Assembly: GCA_002345205.1 (NCBI GenBank)
Contig: DDVI01000133.1
Coordinates: forward strand, 1-33,353
Source: Bdellovibrionaceae bacterium UBA2316
GTDB taxonomy: Bacteria; Bdellovibrionota; Bdellovibrionia; Bdellovibrionales; Bdellovibrionaceae
Direction: 5' to 3'
DNA: 33,353 nucleotides
The notes beneath the pieces are model-generated. The model ran no database searches and was not told where the DNA came from. It was given only the letters and a program-made list of their open reading frames with translations. The position numbers and the translations under genes are program-made. This document shows, piece after piece, positions 16,737 through 24,803 of this stretch (position 1 is its first letter; each line of letters begins with the position of its first letter).

Positions 16737-17350
16737 TATTCGACCTCCACGTACTGTGCTACTTCAGAGTAAAAACCACCAAATGATTCGGACACACTCA
16801 TGTCAGATTTTTGTTCAAAACTATCTTTTAATTTCATTAACGCATGTCTGTAATTAGCTTTCGCTGTATCGTAAGGGCATTCCATAATATCTGCGATCTC
16901 CTTAAAGCTTAAATCTTCGTATACTCGTAAGATCAAAGCGGTTCGTTGTTTAGTCGGTAACTTATCAATTTCTTCTTGAATTTCTTGTGACAGTGCCGAG
17001 TGTACCAGCGATGATTCTGCCACAGCTCCCACCGCCAGCTGTACGGAATCAATATCCGTTGTTGCTCGTCTTCTTTCACGTAACTTATTCTTCGCTGTAT
17101 TCACGGCGATTTGGAACAACCAGCTTTTGAAAGAGGCACGTCCTTCAAATGCATTTAGTTTTTCGAAAGCTTTAATGAAACTTTCTTGAACTACGTCTTC
17201 CGCCATATCTAAATCCTTTACGAATCGAAGCGACATCCGTAGCAACGATTTTTGGTGCCTTTTTACTATTTCAGAGAAGGCTTTCCGGTTTCCTGTTTTA
17301 ATCTCCTGTACAAGTTCATTGTCAGTTAAGATTAGTAAATCTTTTCCCAT
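16736..17350 (-). CDS. ECF-type RNA polymerase sigma factor (RpoE-like)
   Basis: A 204-residue sigma-70 family factor with the two-domain ECF layout. Region 2 (about 22-95) shows AFSEIVKRHQKSLLRMSLR, DMAEDVVQESFIKAFEKL and FKSWLFQIAVNTAKN. Region 4 (about 130-190) shows LPTKQRTALILRVYEDLSFK and IADIMECPYDTAKANYRHAL, the promoter-recognition helix. GAGG lies 9 nt before the ATG. The next gene overlaps by one base and is a likely membrane-bound regulator. A C-terminal ~20 residues after region 4 are polar. Target promoters cannot be named; no clear ECF-type -35 repeat is visible upstream, so autoregulation is not shown. Confidence 0.92.
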   Translation of the reverse strand: MGKDLLILTDNELVQEIKTGNRKAFSEIVKRHQKSLLRMSLRFVKDLDMAEDVVQESFIKAFEKLNAFEGRASFKSWLFQIAVNTAKNKLRERRRATTDIDSVQLAVGAVAESSLVHSALSQEIQEEIDKLPTKQRTALILRVYEDLSFKEIADIMECPYDTAKANYRHALMKLKDSFEQKSDMSVSESFGGFYSEVAQYVEVE

Positions 17351-17721
17351 TGTTTAGACCCTCGACTTGGTAATTAGGTTAATTTTTTCTATTTTTTTTA
17401 GTAAAAAAATTTTCCTTTTACTTTTTAGTGCCTAAACGCCTTCTTCACACACCTCATGAAATCAGCGCCTACTCACTCGATCGCGGGAAATAGCCTTCTA
17501 TCCAAACCCGCTCTCTGCTTATCTACTAAGCAACGGAAAGGCCAATAAGAAAAGGTCAAAACGACCCCGAATCATAAGTATATTTTTGGATAAACTCTAG
17601 ACAGAGAAAATCAAATCAAACTAATACGAATAGGAAATTATGAAATAAGAATCTCTTATGGCAAACTCGGGGCCCCGCTAATTCTGAAAAAAATTTTGAC
17701 AGAGCCAAAACGCTCCCGCTT
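17351..17721. other. Gene-free upstream region of the sigma operon
   Basis: No supported gene. The part nearest the sigma gene (17351-17440) is very A/T-rich and probably contains its promoter and leader, with GAGG before the start. Short symmetric pieces occur (ATAAGA/TCTTAT at 17645-17659; a GGGGCCCC core near 17669-17676). A TTGACA at 17696-17701 with TTTAAA 18 nt later points rightward into the inverted repeat at 17722. A 30-codon rightward frame from 17456 lacks a ribosome site. Confidence 0.4.
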
Positions 17722-17776
17722 TAAAGTGCCAGGCCCTAGATTTTCCCGAAGGGAAAATCTAGGGCCTGGCACTTTA
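17722..17776. repeat. Perfect 26-bp inverted repeat (REP-like hairpin)
   Basis: The arms 17722-17747 and 17751-17776 are perfectly complementary (TAAAGTGCCAGGCCCTAG... and its reverse complement) around a GAA loop. It abuts the stop codon of the 88-aa gene. The GTGCCAGGC core resembles REP-type palindromes moved by RAYT transposases in other bacteria. No T-tract follows on either side, so it is not a classic terminator. Confidence 0.75.
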
Positions 17777-18043
17777 TCATCCGCGGATCTTGGTTAGGAT
17801 GAAGGCTGTGAGGGCTCCTAATATAATAGATGTTCCTAGCATGAGGAGCCAGCCAATTGGGAATTGGAAAGCGCCATCCCCAGATTCGGGCTCATGGCCT
17901 ATTAGTTTTGAAGCCATTCTGTAAAAGAAAGAGCGTTCGTTTGTGAAATTGGTTACCAATATAATAGATAGAACGGCAAAAATGCTGGCAGCATAAATGA
18001 TCCCACTACTGACTCCGCTTAGGAACTCTTTCAAGAATGCCAT
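17777..18043 (-). CDS. Small two-helix membrane protein
   Basis: An 88-residue protein with two hydrophobic helices (about 13-31 and 62-84) and a ~30-residue polar loop (NERSFFYRMASKLIGHEPES) between them. No family is recognised. It begins one base after the stop of the FHA-GGDEF gene and is therefore almost certainly cotranslated with it, which suggests a membrane partner or anchor for the otherwise soluble cyclase; this is positional inference. A perfect inverted repeat follows its stop immediately. Confidence 0.65.
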   Translation of the reverse strand: MAFLKEFLSGVSSGIIYAASIFAVLSIILVTNFTNERSFFYRMASKLIGHEPESGDGAFQFPIGWLLMLGTSIILGALTAFILTKIRG

Positions 18044-18044
18044 C

Positions 18045-18962
18045 TTAACCTATCGTTACTTTATTTCTGCCGGTTTGTTTTGAAGTATATAGCGCTTTAT
18101 CCACGCGATCGAAGATAAACTGCCACTGGCTATCATTGCCTTGTTTAGAGGTTACTCCCACTGACACTGTCACTGGAATAATTTTGCCCTCAAACTTGAA
18201 TTCATGATTCTGAATCGTCGTACGGATACGTTCGGCTATTTCCGCCGCCACCTTGTCCGGTGTACCACTTAATATAAGCACAAACTCTTCCCCGCCATAA
18301 CGCGCGAAAAAGTCATTTGAACGAATCAACTTTGTAGAAACGACTCTAGCCATGTCCTTTAATACAAAGTCACCACAGGGATGCCCGTGCGTATCGTTTA
18401 TCTTCTTGAAAAAGTCGATATCGAATACGATTACGCTTAAAGCTTCATTCAAAACTTCTGACCGCTTAATCGCCTCTGGACCTTTTTCAAGCAACGCACC
18501 TTTAGAGTAAGCACCGGTTAAGGCATCCCGATTCGCTTTTTCGAAAAGCATCTGAGTTGTTAGCACTTCAATATTTCCAGTCTCTAGAAATTTGAAGATA
18601 ACATTACCTGTTTTGATTTGATCGTTATTTTTTAATTCACATAAAACCATCGGCGGCAGGATCTGACCATTCACGATAGTTTTATTTGTTGAGCCTAAAT
18701 CAACAACGTAAACCTTGTTTCCTTTGATATCAATTCGCGCGTGTGAACGCGACAAACTTTTATCATCAATGAAAACATTCGACTCTATTGCGCGACCAAT
18801 AACAAACGCATCTGTCAGCGCCCACTGCTTTCCCTGGTAACCGGGAGGCCCCATAAGAACAACAAGCATTGGCGGAGCACTATCGGATCTAAGCAATTCT
18901 TTTTTTAAGGTGGTATCCGATGCCACCATCGTTTTTTCGTTTGTATCGTCTTTTCCTGACAT
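18045..18962 (-). CDS. dgcB: FHA-GGDEF diguanylate cyclase, DgcB-like
   Basis: Makes c-di-GMP from two GTP in the cytoplasm. Layout: an N-terminal threonine-bearing tail (KDDTNEKTMVASDTT, about 4-18), an FHA domain at about 35-125 (FVIGRAIESNVF, SLSRSHARI, STNKTIVNG), a linker, then a GGDEF domain at about 140-305. The active site is intact: D181-I-D183 and GGEEF at 223-227. The RxxD product-inhibition site is present (R214-D217). In Bdellovibrio bacteriovorus DgcB, an FHA-GGDEF enzyme needed for prey invasion, a phosphorylated N-terminal tail engages its own FHA domain; T11 or T7 could do the same here. Homology to DgcB is my recognition of layout and tail, not a search. No Shine-Dalgarno site is visible. 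Confidence 0.85.
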   Translation of the reverse strand: MSGKDDTNEKTMVASDTTLKKELLRSDSAPPMLVVLMGPPGYQGKQWALTDAFVIGRAIESNVFIDDKSLSRSHARIDIKGNKVYVVDLGSTNKTIVNGQILPPMVLCELKNNDQIKTGNVIFKFLETGNIEVLTTQMLFEKANRDALTGAYSKGALLEKGPEAIKRSEVLNEALSVIVFDIDFFKKINDTHGHPCGDFVLKDMARVVSTKLIRSNDFFARYGGEEFVLILSGTPDKVAAEIAERIRTTIQNHEFKFEGKIIPVTVSVGVTSKQGNDSQWQFIFDRVDKALYTSKQTGRNKVTIG

Positions 18963-18968
18963 ACGAAA

Positions 18969-18997
18969 AGAATATCCCTAAAATATGGAAGCTACAA
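18969..18997 (-). promoter_or_regulatory. Candidate promoter at the dgcB-like gene, placed for a leaderless mRNA
   Basis: Leftward TTGTAG (18992-18997), 17-nt spacer, TATTCT (18969-18974), then six bases to the ATG. If used, transcription would begin at or next to the start codon, which fits the missing ribosome site. The -35 box is weak. Confidence 0.35.
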
Positions 18998-19030
18998 ATA
19001 TTTTTGGAAGACTGGGACTAGGTGCCCTGA

Positions 19031-20149
19031 TTAACTGATGACTACGTCTTCTTCGATTCTATAATACCCACGCCATTCTTTTAGTCTGGCTCTAGGTCTT
19101 GATTCATCGGTTGGATATTCAATTAGAACATAAGTAAGTTTAGAAACCTTTCCGAGAGAAGAAATATCTAGGGACGTAATTTCAGTCCACGTACCCACAT
19201 TAAAAAACTCTTTATCCATCGACCACTGGCGATACTTATACCCCTGAGACTGCCCAAATATCACAGTATGGATTCTATCGTTATCCAACAGACGGCGAGC
19301 CGAAAGTGACAAGTCTGGAAATAACGCACTCTGGATTAGCATTCTGGACAAAGTTTTTAACGAAAAATTCTTTCTTGGATTATTTTTAAAGAAAAAATTA
19401 GAAACAATAAATTTTACTGTAGAGACGATCGATGAAAAAAATAACTTAGTATGATTAAACATGGTCCAGGTCACTAGTTTCTTAAAGGGACGGACCTTAT
19501 CAATAAATGGATACTTCATTTTAACTTTAAGCACCAACTCAATAAAAAAATGGCTACCAATTGGTAGATTTAAAATAGGTTCGGGTAAGTTTTTTTTAAG
19601 AAAGAATTTCTTGGGATCCACTCGGTTAATAGCATCGTACATATGGCCATGCTCGATATGGAAACCATCGAAATAGTGCATGATATTTTTAAACCGTATT
19701 GGCGAACCAATCACCTGGTTTAAATACAGCTTGCAACTAGGCCATAACATCGCTTGATCTTGATTACCGATGATATAGGTGATTTGCTTATTCTCTTTTG
19801 ATGCAAATGAAGCCAGCGCATCGAATACATTCTTATGACCTTTCACGACCTTTTTAAGTAATTCAAGCGACACAGATTCCGTTAGGACCGATAAAAAGTG
19901 ACCTTTGTAATCGACCTGTAAAAAGTTAATGAAATCGCCGTTTATAATTAACTCAACTTCGTAATCTTTATAGATACCGCTGGAATAGTAGTTGATATAT
20001 TCGACAAATTTCTCGTTAAAGTAAAACTCTTCAAGCGGGTTCATTCCACCATTTTCAAGGAAGCGTCCCTTACCCATATGTAAGTTGCTAATCACCAATT
20101 TGATTTTCTTGGGAGCTTCAGGTTTTACTTCTATTTCTTCAGCAGTCAT
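19031..20149 (-). CDS. Metallophosphoesterase-fold protein with degenerate metal site
   Basis: Calcineurin-like phosphoesterase fold recognised from five motif positions in order, but several ligands are replaced. The D-x-H motif reads N22-L-H24; GD is kept at G71-D72 (then FIN rather than xxD); GNH(D/E) reads G128-N-Q130-D; a His cluster survives at H164/H167/H169; and the final G-H-x-H reads G299-Q300-S-Q302, followed by the family's FNVGTW strand. With D to N and three His to Gln changes it is unlikely to hold a normal two-metal centre and may be a binding protein instead. Its start lies 2 nt after the stop of the coiled-coil gene, so the two are one unit. A basic, hydrophobic insertion (about 185-265) could contact membrane. 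Confidence 0.75.
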   Translation of the reverse strand: MTAEEIEVKPEAPKKIKLVISNLHMGKGRFLENGGMNPLEEFYFNEKFVEYINYYSSGIYKDYEVELIINGDFINFLQVDYKGHFLSVLTESVSLELLKKVVKGHKNVFDALASFASKENKQITYIIGNQDQAMLWPSCKLYLNQVIGSPIRFKNIMHYFDGFHIEHGHMYDAINRVDPKKFFLKKNLPEPILNLPIGSHFFIELVLKVKMKYPFIDKVRPFKKLVTWTMFNHTKLFFSSIVSTVKFIVSNFFFKNNPRKNFSLKTLSRMLIQSALFPDLSLSARRLLDNDRIHTVIFGQSQGYKYRQWSMDKEFFNVGTWTEITSLDISSLGKVSKLTYVLIEYPTDESRPRARLKEWRGYYRIEEDVVIS

Positions 20150-20151
20150 TT

Positions 20152-21615
20152 CTAGCTAACTTTTTTATTTGGCGTTGGTGTATCCGATTTATCCTCGATA
20201 TGCGATAGCGCAATTCGAAGGGCTCTCACCGTCATTTTAATCTGACTTTGACTGTTTTCTAAGGTTTTATTTAATTCTTGGACTTTTTCACGGTAATTTT
20301 CGATCTCTGCTTTCGCTTGATCGTTCTTACGTTGCAAATCTAATAGATACTCGTCTTTAGACTTAGCGATGGCTTGCTTTTCTGCCTTTACTAATTCTAA
20401 ACGATTCTCAAGCTCTCTCTCTCGAATTCTGATTTTCTTGAAGTCAGTTTTAATTCGAAGCTCTAGCTCTTCAACTTTCATTTTAAGCTTTTGATTATCC
20501 GACTCTTTAAACGATAAATTACCTTTTAAAATAGCGACTTCGTTTTTATAGTCAATTTTGCTTTCGTTGATTTCTTTTTCCATTTCAGACATGCGTAAGG
20601 TGTACTCTTCTGCCTTTGTACGCATAATTTCCGAAGCCGTTAGAATTTCATCATTTTCTTGACGAAGCCGTTCTATCTCTTTTTCCAAATCCAAGATACG
20701 GTTCTGCGCCATTCTCAAGTTTTCGGCCTGTGCCAAGCTGGCATCAATAGAAACCTGGCTAGAATTTCCCTTCGGAGGCTTCTGAGTCACCAGCATAATG
20801 CGTTCGTCAGAGTTAATTTCTGCCTGAGGAGTTTCTGGAAAATCATTCTGCGACTGATTCTTCATCATCCTATTTTGCTTCTGTGCAAACTGAGCCACAG
20901 CTACTGTACGATCGCCGTCAGCATTTCCCGCTACGCTACCCAAACCTAATATTTGCGGGATGTCGACACCCTCGATACTTGATAAAGGAACTGTTGCTTC
21001 ATTAAACTCAGGTTTTTCCAGTTTTACTTCACGCATGACTTCAGTTGCCTGATTCAAACCTTGAAGTATTCGGCTACCGTTTTCTTCTGATCGACTACCA
21101 TCATATTGCGAACGCGACTTATCTTCGTAAGATGATTTATCTGCACCACTATCTGATTTTGTATTTACAGTTCCAGATTTATGAATGGGAGACAAATGCG
21201 CATTGACCTGATCCAAGAAATCACTTGAAGCTTCGGGGCCTTTATATACTGGCTTTTTTTGATGATCTAGGTTTTTAAAATCAGTAGACTCATTTAACTC
21301 TGCGAAATCTACAGCTTTGTTCGCCATCTTTTCTGCTTGTTCCCAAAAATCATCACCCGTGCTCGATTCATCAGTGCCGGTTAGCCCAATGCTCAAGCCG
21401 GATTTTTCAGGTTCAAATCCAGGCATTAAAAAATCGCTAGAAACTTCTAAATCATCTTTTTTGCTTTTATCTTTTTTATTCGAATTGCCATAGATTGTTG
21501 GTTCGACTTCATCTTTGTCATCGGGACCAATATCAAATTGATCGACGTCTTCAAGCAACGAGCTTAAAAGATCATCGGCGGCTGAATTTTTCTTATTCGA
21601 ATTTTTCTTCAACAT
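20152..21615 (-). CDS. Acidic disordered and coiled-coil protein of unknown function
   Basis: A 487-residue cytoplasmic protein with no family I recognise. Residues 1-290 are polar, acidic and probably disordered. The motif SSDFL occurs twice (59-63 and 130-134), and possible FHA-binding threonines sit in VEPTIYG (T40) and GDRTVAV (T237), the latter like the tail of the DgcB-like protein. Residues ~295-460 form one long coiled coil (LDLEKEIERLRQENDEI, IRERELENRLELVKAEKQ). It is encoded 2 nt before the degenerate phosphoesterase and upstream of the FHA cyclase on the same strand. A scaffold role is a hypothesis from this layout. The start ATG has only a weak ribosome site. Confidence 0.7.
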   Translation of the reverse strand: MLKKNSNKKNSAADDLLSSLLEDVDQFDIGPDDKDEVEPTIYGNSNKKDKSKKDDLEVSSDFLMPGFEPEKSGLSIGLTGTDESSTGDDFWEQAEKMANKAVDFAELNESTDFKNLDHQKKPVYKGPEASSDFLDQVNAHLSPIHKSGTVNTKSDSGADKSSYEDKSRSQYDGSRSEENGSRILQGLNQATEVMREVKLEKPEFNEATVPLSSIEGVDIPQILGLGSVAGNADGDRTVAVAQFAQKQNRMMKNQSQNDFPETPQAEINSDERIMLVTQKPPKGNSSQVSIDASLAQAENLRMAQNRILDLEKEIERLRQENDEILTASEIMRTKAEEYTLRMSEMEKEINESKIDYKNEVAILKGNLSFKESDNQKLKMKVEELELRIKTDFKKIRIRERELENRLELVKAEKQAIAKSKDEYLLDLQRKNDQAKAEIENYREKVQELNKTLENSQSQIKMTVRALRIALSHIEDKSDTPTPNKKVS

Positions 21616-21911
21616 TCTAAGTATTTATCGGTCGTTTTACAGAGGACTTGAAGAAAGCTATGGCCTAAATCTAAAAATTATGGACCGGTTCAAAGTGTCT
21701 AACTTTACTACAGTACAGCAGGGAATATCCCCCTTTAAATTCGATTAGAGTGCGTTATCGAAGGGAAATTAGAAACTTTTCAAGCCCTGCCAAAAAAAGG
21801 AACTATGACATCGATAGCTTGATTAGCTCGACTATACGGACCTTTGGCGGGAATAGAAAATGCAAAATCAACATTAGAACTAAATAAATCCGTTTCTCAA
21901 AGAAGGTAGTT
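21616..21911. other. Divergent intergenic region between coiled-coil and S8 protease genes
   Basis: Just under 300 bases with no supported gene. Both flanking genes must be driven from here. The protease start has GAAGG a few bases upstream. On the minus strand GATAAA, with TTCAAG 17 nt before it, is a possible but weak promoter for the coiled-coil gene. No strong hairpin or repeat was seen. Confidence 0.35.
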
Positions 21912-24773
21912 GTGAATAAAAAGAGTTTGGTTTTTAAACGCTGTGTATCTAGCTTGATCTGTTTTTCGCTCATAGTCTCGTCCCATGCAGCGGCGGCCGT
22001 AGTGATTCCAGAGAAAGGCTTAAGAGACGTAAGTCCCAAACTTGTAGAAGCCGAAAACTCAATCGGGTATCAAAAACCTGAAAACTTCTTCGAGCCAACT
22101 AACGACGGCAAACGCTACATACCTGATAACTATATAGAAATGACGACCCAACGTGCAGAATGGATTCACGAAGAAGCGAATATCGTCAAACGTGTTGAAT
22201 CTGATAAATTAAGAAAAGATTTAATCACCATAGCGGTAATCGACCAAGGCGTTGATATTGGGAACAAAGAAATTCGCGATCGGGTCGCATTTGATGTCAA
22301 TAACGGTCGCATCGTTGGTGCCGGATATGACTTTATTGGAGCAGATAGTTTTGCCTCTGCCGTTCTATTAGATCCATGGATTTATTCTATCGGAGCAAAA
22401 GGTATCAATGCGGTCGGACAGATCCAAGGTGCCCGCGGTGTCCGTCAAGAAAATGAAAAGAAAAATCCAGCCGATCACCCTCTTGCCATCCTAGTTAGCC
22501 AAAACGACATTTTGGTTCAACAATTGATGGCAAAAATTCGCACTAATCCTGAACTAAGTTCAACATTTTTTACTAAATTAAATCCACAAAATACAAATAT
22601 TATAGGACTACTGAGACTTTTTGGATTTGAGGTAAATGCGGACGTTATAAAACAGCTGAAAGCCGCCGATGCATTAGTGAAACCTCAAATGAACACTGCT
22701 ATTTTTGCTGCCGAACCGGAACTGAAAGTGACTCATGATTTCGCAAGTTCGTCATGGGTAATGAATAAAAATACGGGTCTTCCGGATTTTTTCTCTCAAG
22801 TAACTCTGGAGACACTGGGTGGCTTAGACACCTTGATCAGTGAAATGAAATCTATCTTCACTCCAGAAAATAAAACATTCGTTGATTTCATGAAAAATGT
22901 AAACCTAGCTAGCACATACTTTAAAATTCATCACTTTGCTCCGGGAGCAAACAAAGCTCAACTCGGCAGTTATACATTTGCTAAGTTCAGCGAGCAAATT
23001 GCAATCAAGAAACAAGGTTCAATGGCAACAGATGGATCTTACGATCTACTTTTAGAATTACGCGCGCAAAAAATTAGAAATCCAAATATGGAATGGAGTA
23101 CATTAGTTGAAAATGCACTTACGGTTTACAGAAAAATATATTCTGGTTTGGCCCAACATCCCGACAGTCAACGTGAATACAGCCAAGTGGCAACATTCTT
23201 AAGCGGATTTAGAAGCGCAGATGAAGTTGAAAAATTTCTTTTAGAAAGGAATAAAGAATTTAACTACGACCAACAAGTAAATAGTCTCAACGAAAAAGGC
23301 GTTTGGAGTTGGGTGAAAGGTTTGAGTTCAAAAATTAGAAAATACTCTGTCAGAGCGCTACACCCTATGCTACATCGAGAAAGCGTCGGATCAGACCACG
23401 GTACTCATGTATCAGGTACAGCGATTCCTTACGTGGGTGAGAAATACAGAATTCTACCATTTCGGGTAAATTTGGGCTTAGTAACCGCTAATAAAACACT
23501 GCAAGAAGAAATGGTTAATAAAAATTTAGCAGCGCTTTCTGAATGGTTCAAAAAACCGGTAGTAGCCCGTGCTGTAAAAGCTCAGCTAGAAAGCATTGGT
23601 ATGAATTTAAGTCGAATCGATGTTGAAACTGCGGCCGGCGTTGAGCAATTGTCTCGTTTTATGATTGAGCAATATAAAGGAAATTTAAGATTCGACGTGT
23701 CTGGAAGCGGTATCGTCGGGCAAGTATTGCATTGGGAGATTTCAAGCGCGATCGAACAAATCGCTAATAAAAAAGTTTCTATCGCGAACCTTTCTCTGGG
23801 TGGCATTGGAAATCAACCAGAATTACGCCCGACCATGGATACGGTTCAAGAAAAACTGGGTGCTCAGTTAGATTACATCTTTATGGAATTCCAAAAGTAC
23901 ACGATTGCCGAAGCCGTGGTTACAAAAGGTAAAAACACACTATTCTTCATGGCCGCGGGGAACAGTAATAACTTTGGTGATGCCGACATCCGCTCCAACT
24001 ATCCAGCCGATTTACGATCGAAATGGCTAAATAAGCACGCTAAACCGGGCGACTTCCTGCCGGGTGAACAAACTGATAACGTAGCCATTGTAATGAGCTC
24101 GAATGAAAAAGGCAGACTATCGAACTTTACAAATGCCGTTTTCACCAACAAAGCCATCTTTGCGATTCGCGGAGAAGACGTCCTATCGCAAACATTTACA
24201 CATAACTTAGGTGGCGCTCTAAATACAATCGCAAACAAAGCCCCTTGGCTACAGAACGCCATTAGAATGCTTTCGACTCTGGATCCAGATGACGGTCGTT
24301 TAGATGACATTAAAAAAGTCTTCAATTTAACAACTGAAGAAATTTTGGCTAACCGTGGAATTATAATTGAAGCTATCAGAGCCGAAATGTTGCATTTAGG
24401 ATTAAAAGGAAATGACGCCACGTTGAGAATGGATGGAACATCTATGGCGTCTCCGAGGACAGCTTCTACTACGGCTGAACATGAACTAGAAGTCAGAGCC
24501 AAAGCTAACGGTGGTGCAGGTATCAGCGAAGCCGATGCCTACGGCCAAAAGGGTTTTTTACCTACGGATGTGATTTCAAGAATGCAAAAAGTTGGAAAAT
24601 GGACTCAAATTGGTGAACCAGAAGTAGATGGCAATAAAATCAAGTATACAACGCTAAGTGAATTTGAAAAAGAATCTCCGCCGTCGAAAAAGAATGCACA
24701 GCTTGAGAGAGAATTACTATCCATTCAGAAATCAAATATTAGATGTATTAATTTTTATAAGCCTAAAAGATAA
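21912..24773 (+). CDS. Secreted subtilisin-family (S8) serine protease with large catalytic-domain insertion
   Basis: Exported S8 protease of 953 residues; GTG start with GAAGG upstream; signal peptide about 1-29 ending SSHAAAA. The triad is complete: D111 (IAVIDQGVDI), H496 (SDHGTHVSGT) and S844 (MDGTSMASP), with oxyanion N684 (MAAGNSNN). The Asp-His distance is about 385 residues, against roughly 30-60 in ordinary subtilisins; residues ~115-480 are a helical insertion that I cannot assign. After the Ser, a ~110-residue tail ends KSNIRCINFYKPKR. No clear propeptide was seen. Predatory bacteria secrete many proteases; use against prey is inference. A bidirectional terminator follows at once. 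Confidence 0.88.
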   Translation: MNKKSLVFKRCVSSLICFSLIVSSHAAAAVVIPEKGLRDVSPKLVEAENSIGYQKPENFFEPTNDGKRYIPDNYIEMTTQRAEWIHEEANIVKRVESDKLRKDLITIAVIDQGVDIGNKEIRDRVAFDVNNGRIVGAGYDFIGADSFASAVLLDPWIYSIGAKGINAVGQIQGARGVRQENEKKNPADHPLAILVSQNDILVQQLMAKIRTNPELSSTFFTKLNPQNTNIIGLLRLFGFEVNADVIKQLKAADALVKPQMNTAIFAAEPELKVTHDFASSSWVMNKNTGLPDFFSQVTLETLGGLDTLISEMKSIFTPENKTFVDFMKNVNLASTYFKIHHFAPGANKAQLGSYTFAKFSEQIAIKKQGSMATDGSYDLLLELRAQKIRNPNMEWSTLVENALTVYRKIYSGLAQHPDSQREYSQVATFLSGFRSADEVEKFLLERNKEFNYDQQVNSLNEKGVWSWVKGLSSKIRKYSVRALHPMLHRESVGSDHGTHVSGTAIPYVGEKYRILPFRVNLGLVTANKTLQEEMVNKNLAALSEWFKKPVVARAVKAQLESIGMNLSRIDVETAAGVEQLSRFMIEQYKGNLRFDVSGSGIVGQVLHWEISSAIEQIANKKVSIANLSLGGIGNQPELRPTMDTVQEKLGAQLDYIFMEFQKYTIAEAVVTKGKNTLFFMAAGNSNNFGDADIRSNYPADLRSKWLNKHAKPGDFLPGEQTDNVAIVMSSNEKGRLSNFTNAVFTNKAIFAIRGEDVLSQTFTHNLGGALNTIANKAPWLQNAIRMLSTLDPDDGRLDDIKKVFNLTTEEILANRGIIIEAIRAEMLHLGLKGNDATLRMDGTSMASPRTASTTAEHELEVRAKANGGAGISEADAYGQKGFLPTDVISRMQKVGKWTQIGEPEVDGNKIKYTTLSEFEKESPPSKKNAQLERELLSIQKSNIRCINFYKPKR

Positions 24774-24774
24774 A

Positions 24775-24800
24775 AAAAAGCCCGGGAAACCGGGCTTTTT
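24775..24800. terminator. Bidirectional intrinsic terminator
   Basis: AAAAAGCCCGG pairs with CCGGGCTTTTT around a GAAA loop, with an A-tract on one side and a T-tract on the other. It lies between the convergent protease and PfkB kinase genes and can stop both. Confidence 0.9.
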
Positions 24801-24803
24801 CAT

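Noticed and set aside
17456..17548. A 30-codon rightward reading frame upstream of the sigma operon
   Set aside because: No ribosome site, low-complexity product, and no signal peptide or family resemblance.
23999..24502. A 167-residue leftward frame inside the S8 protease gene
   Set aside because: It is a mirror of the protease coding sequence; the product is Ser/Leu-rich with no motif, and the protease motifs on the other strand are clear.
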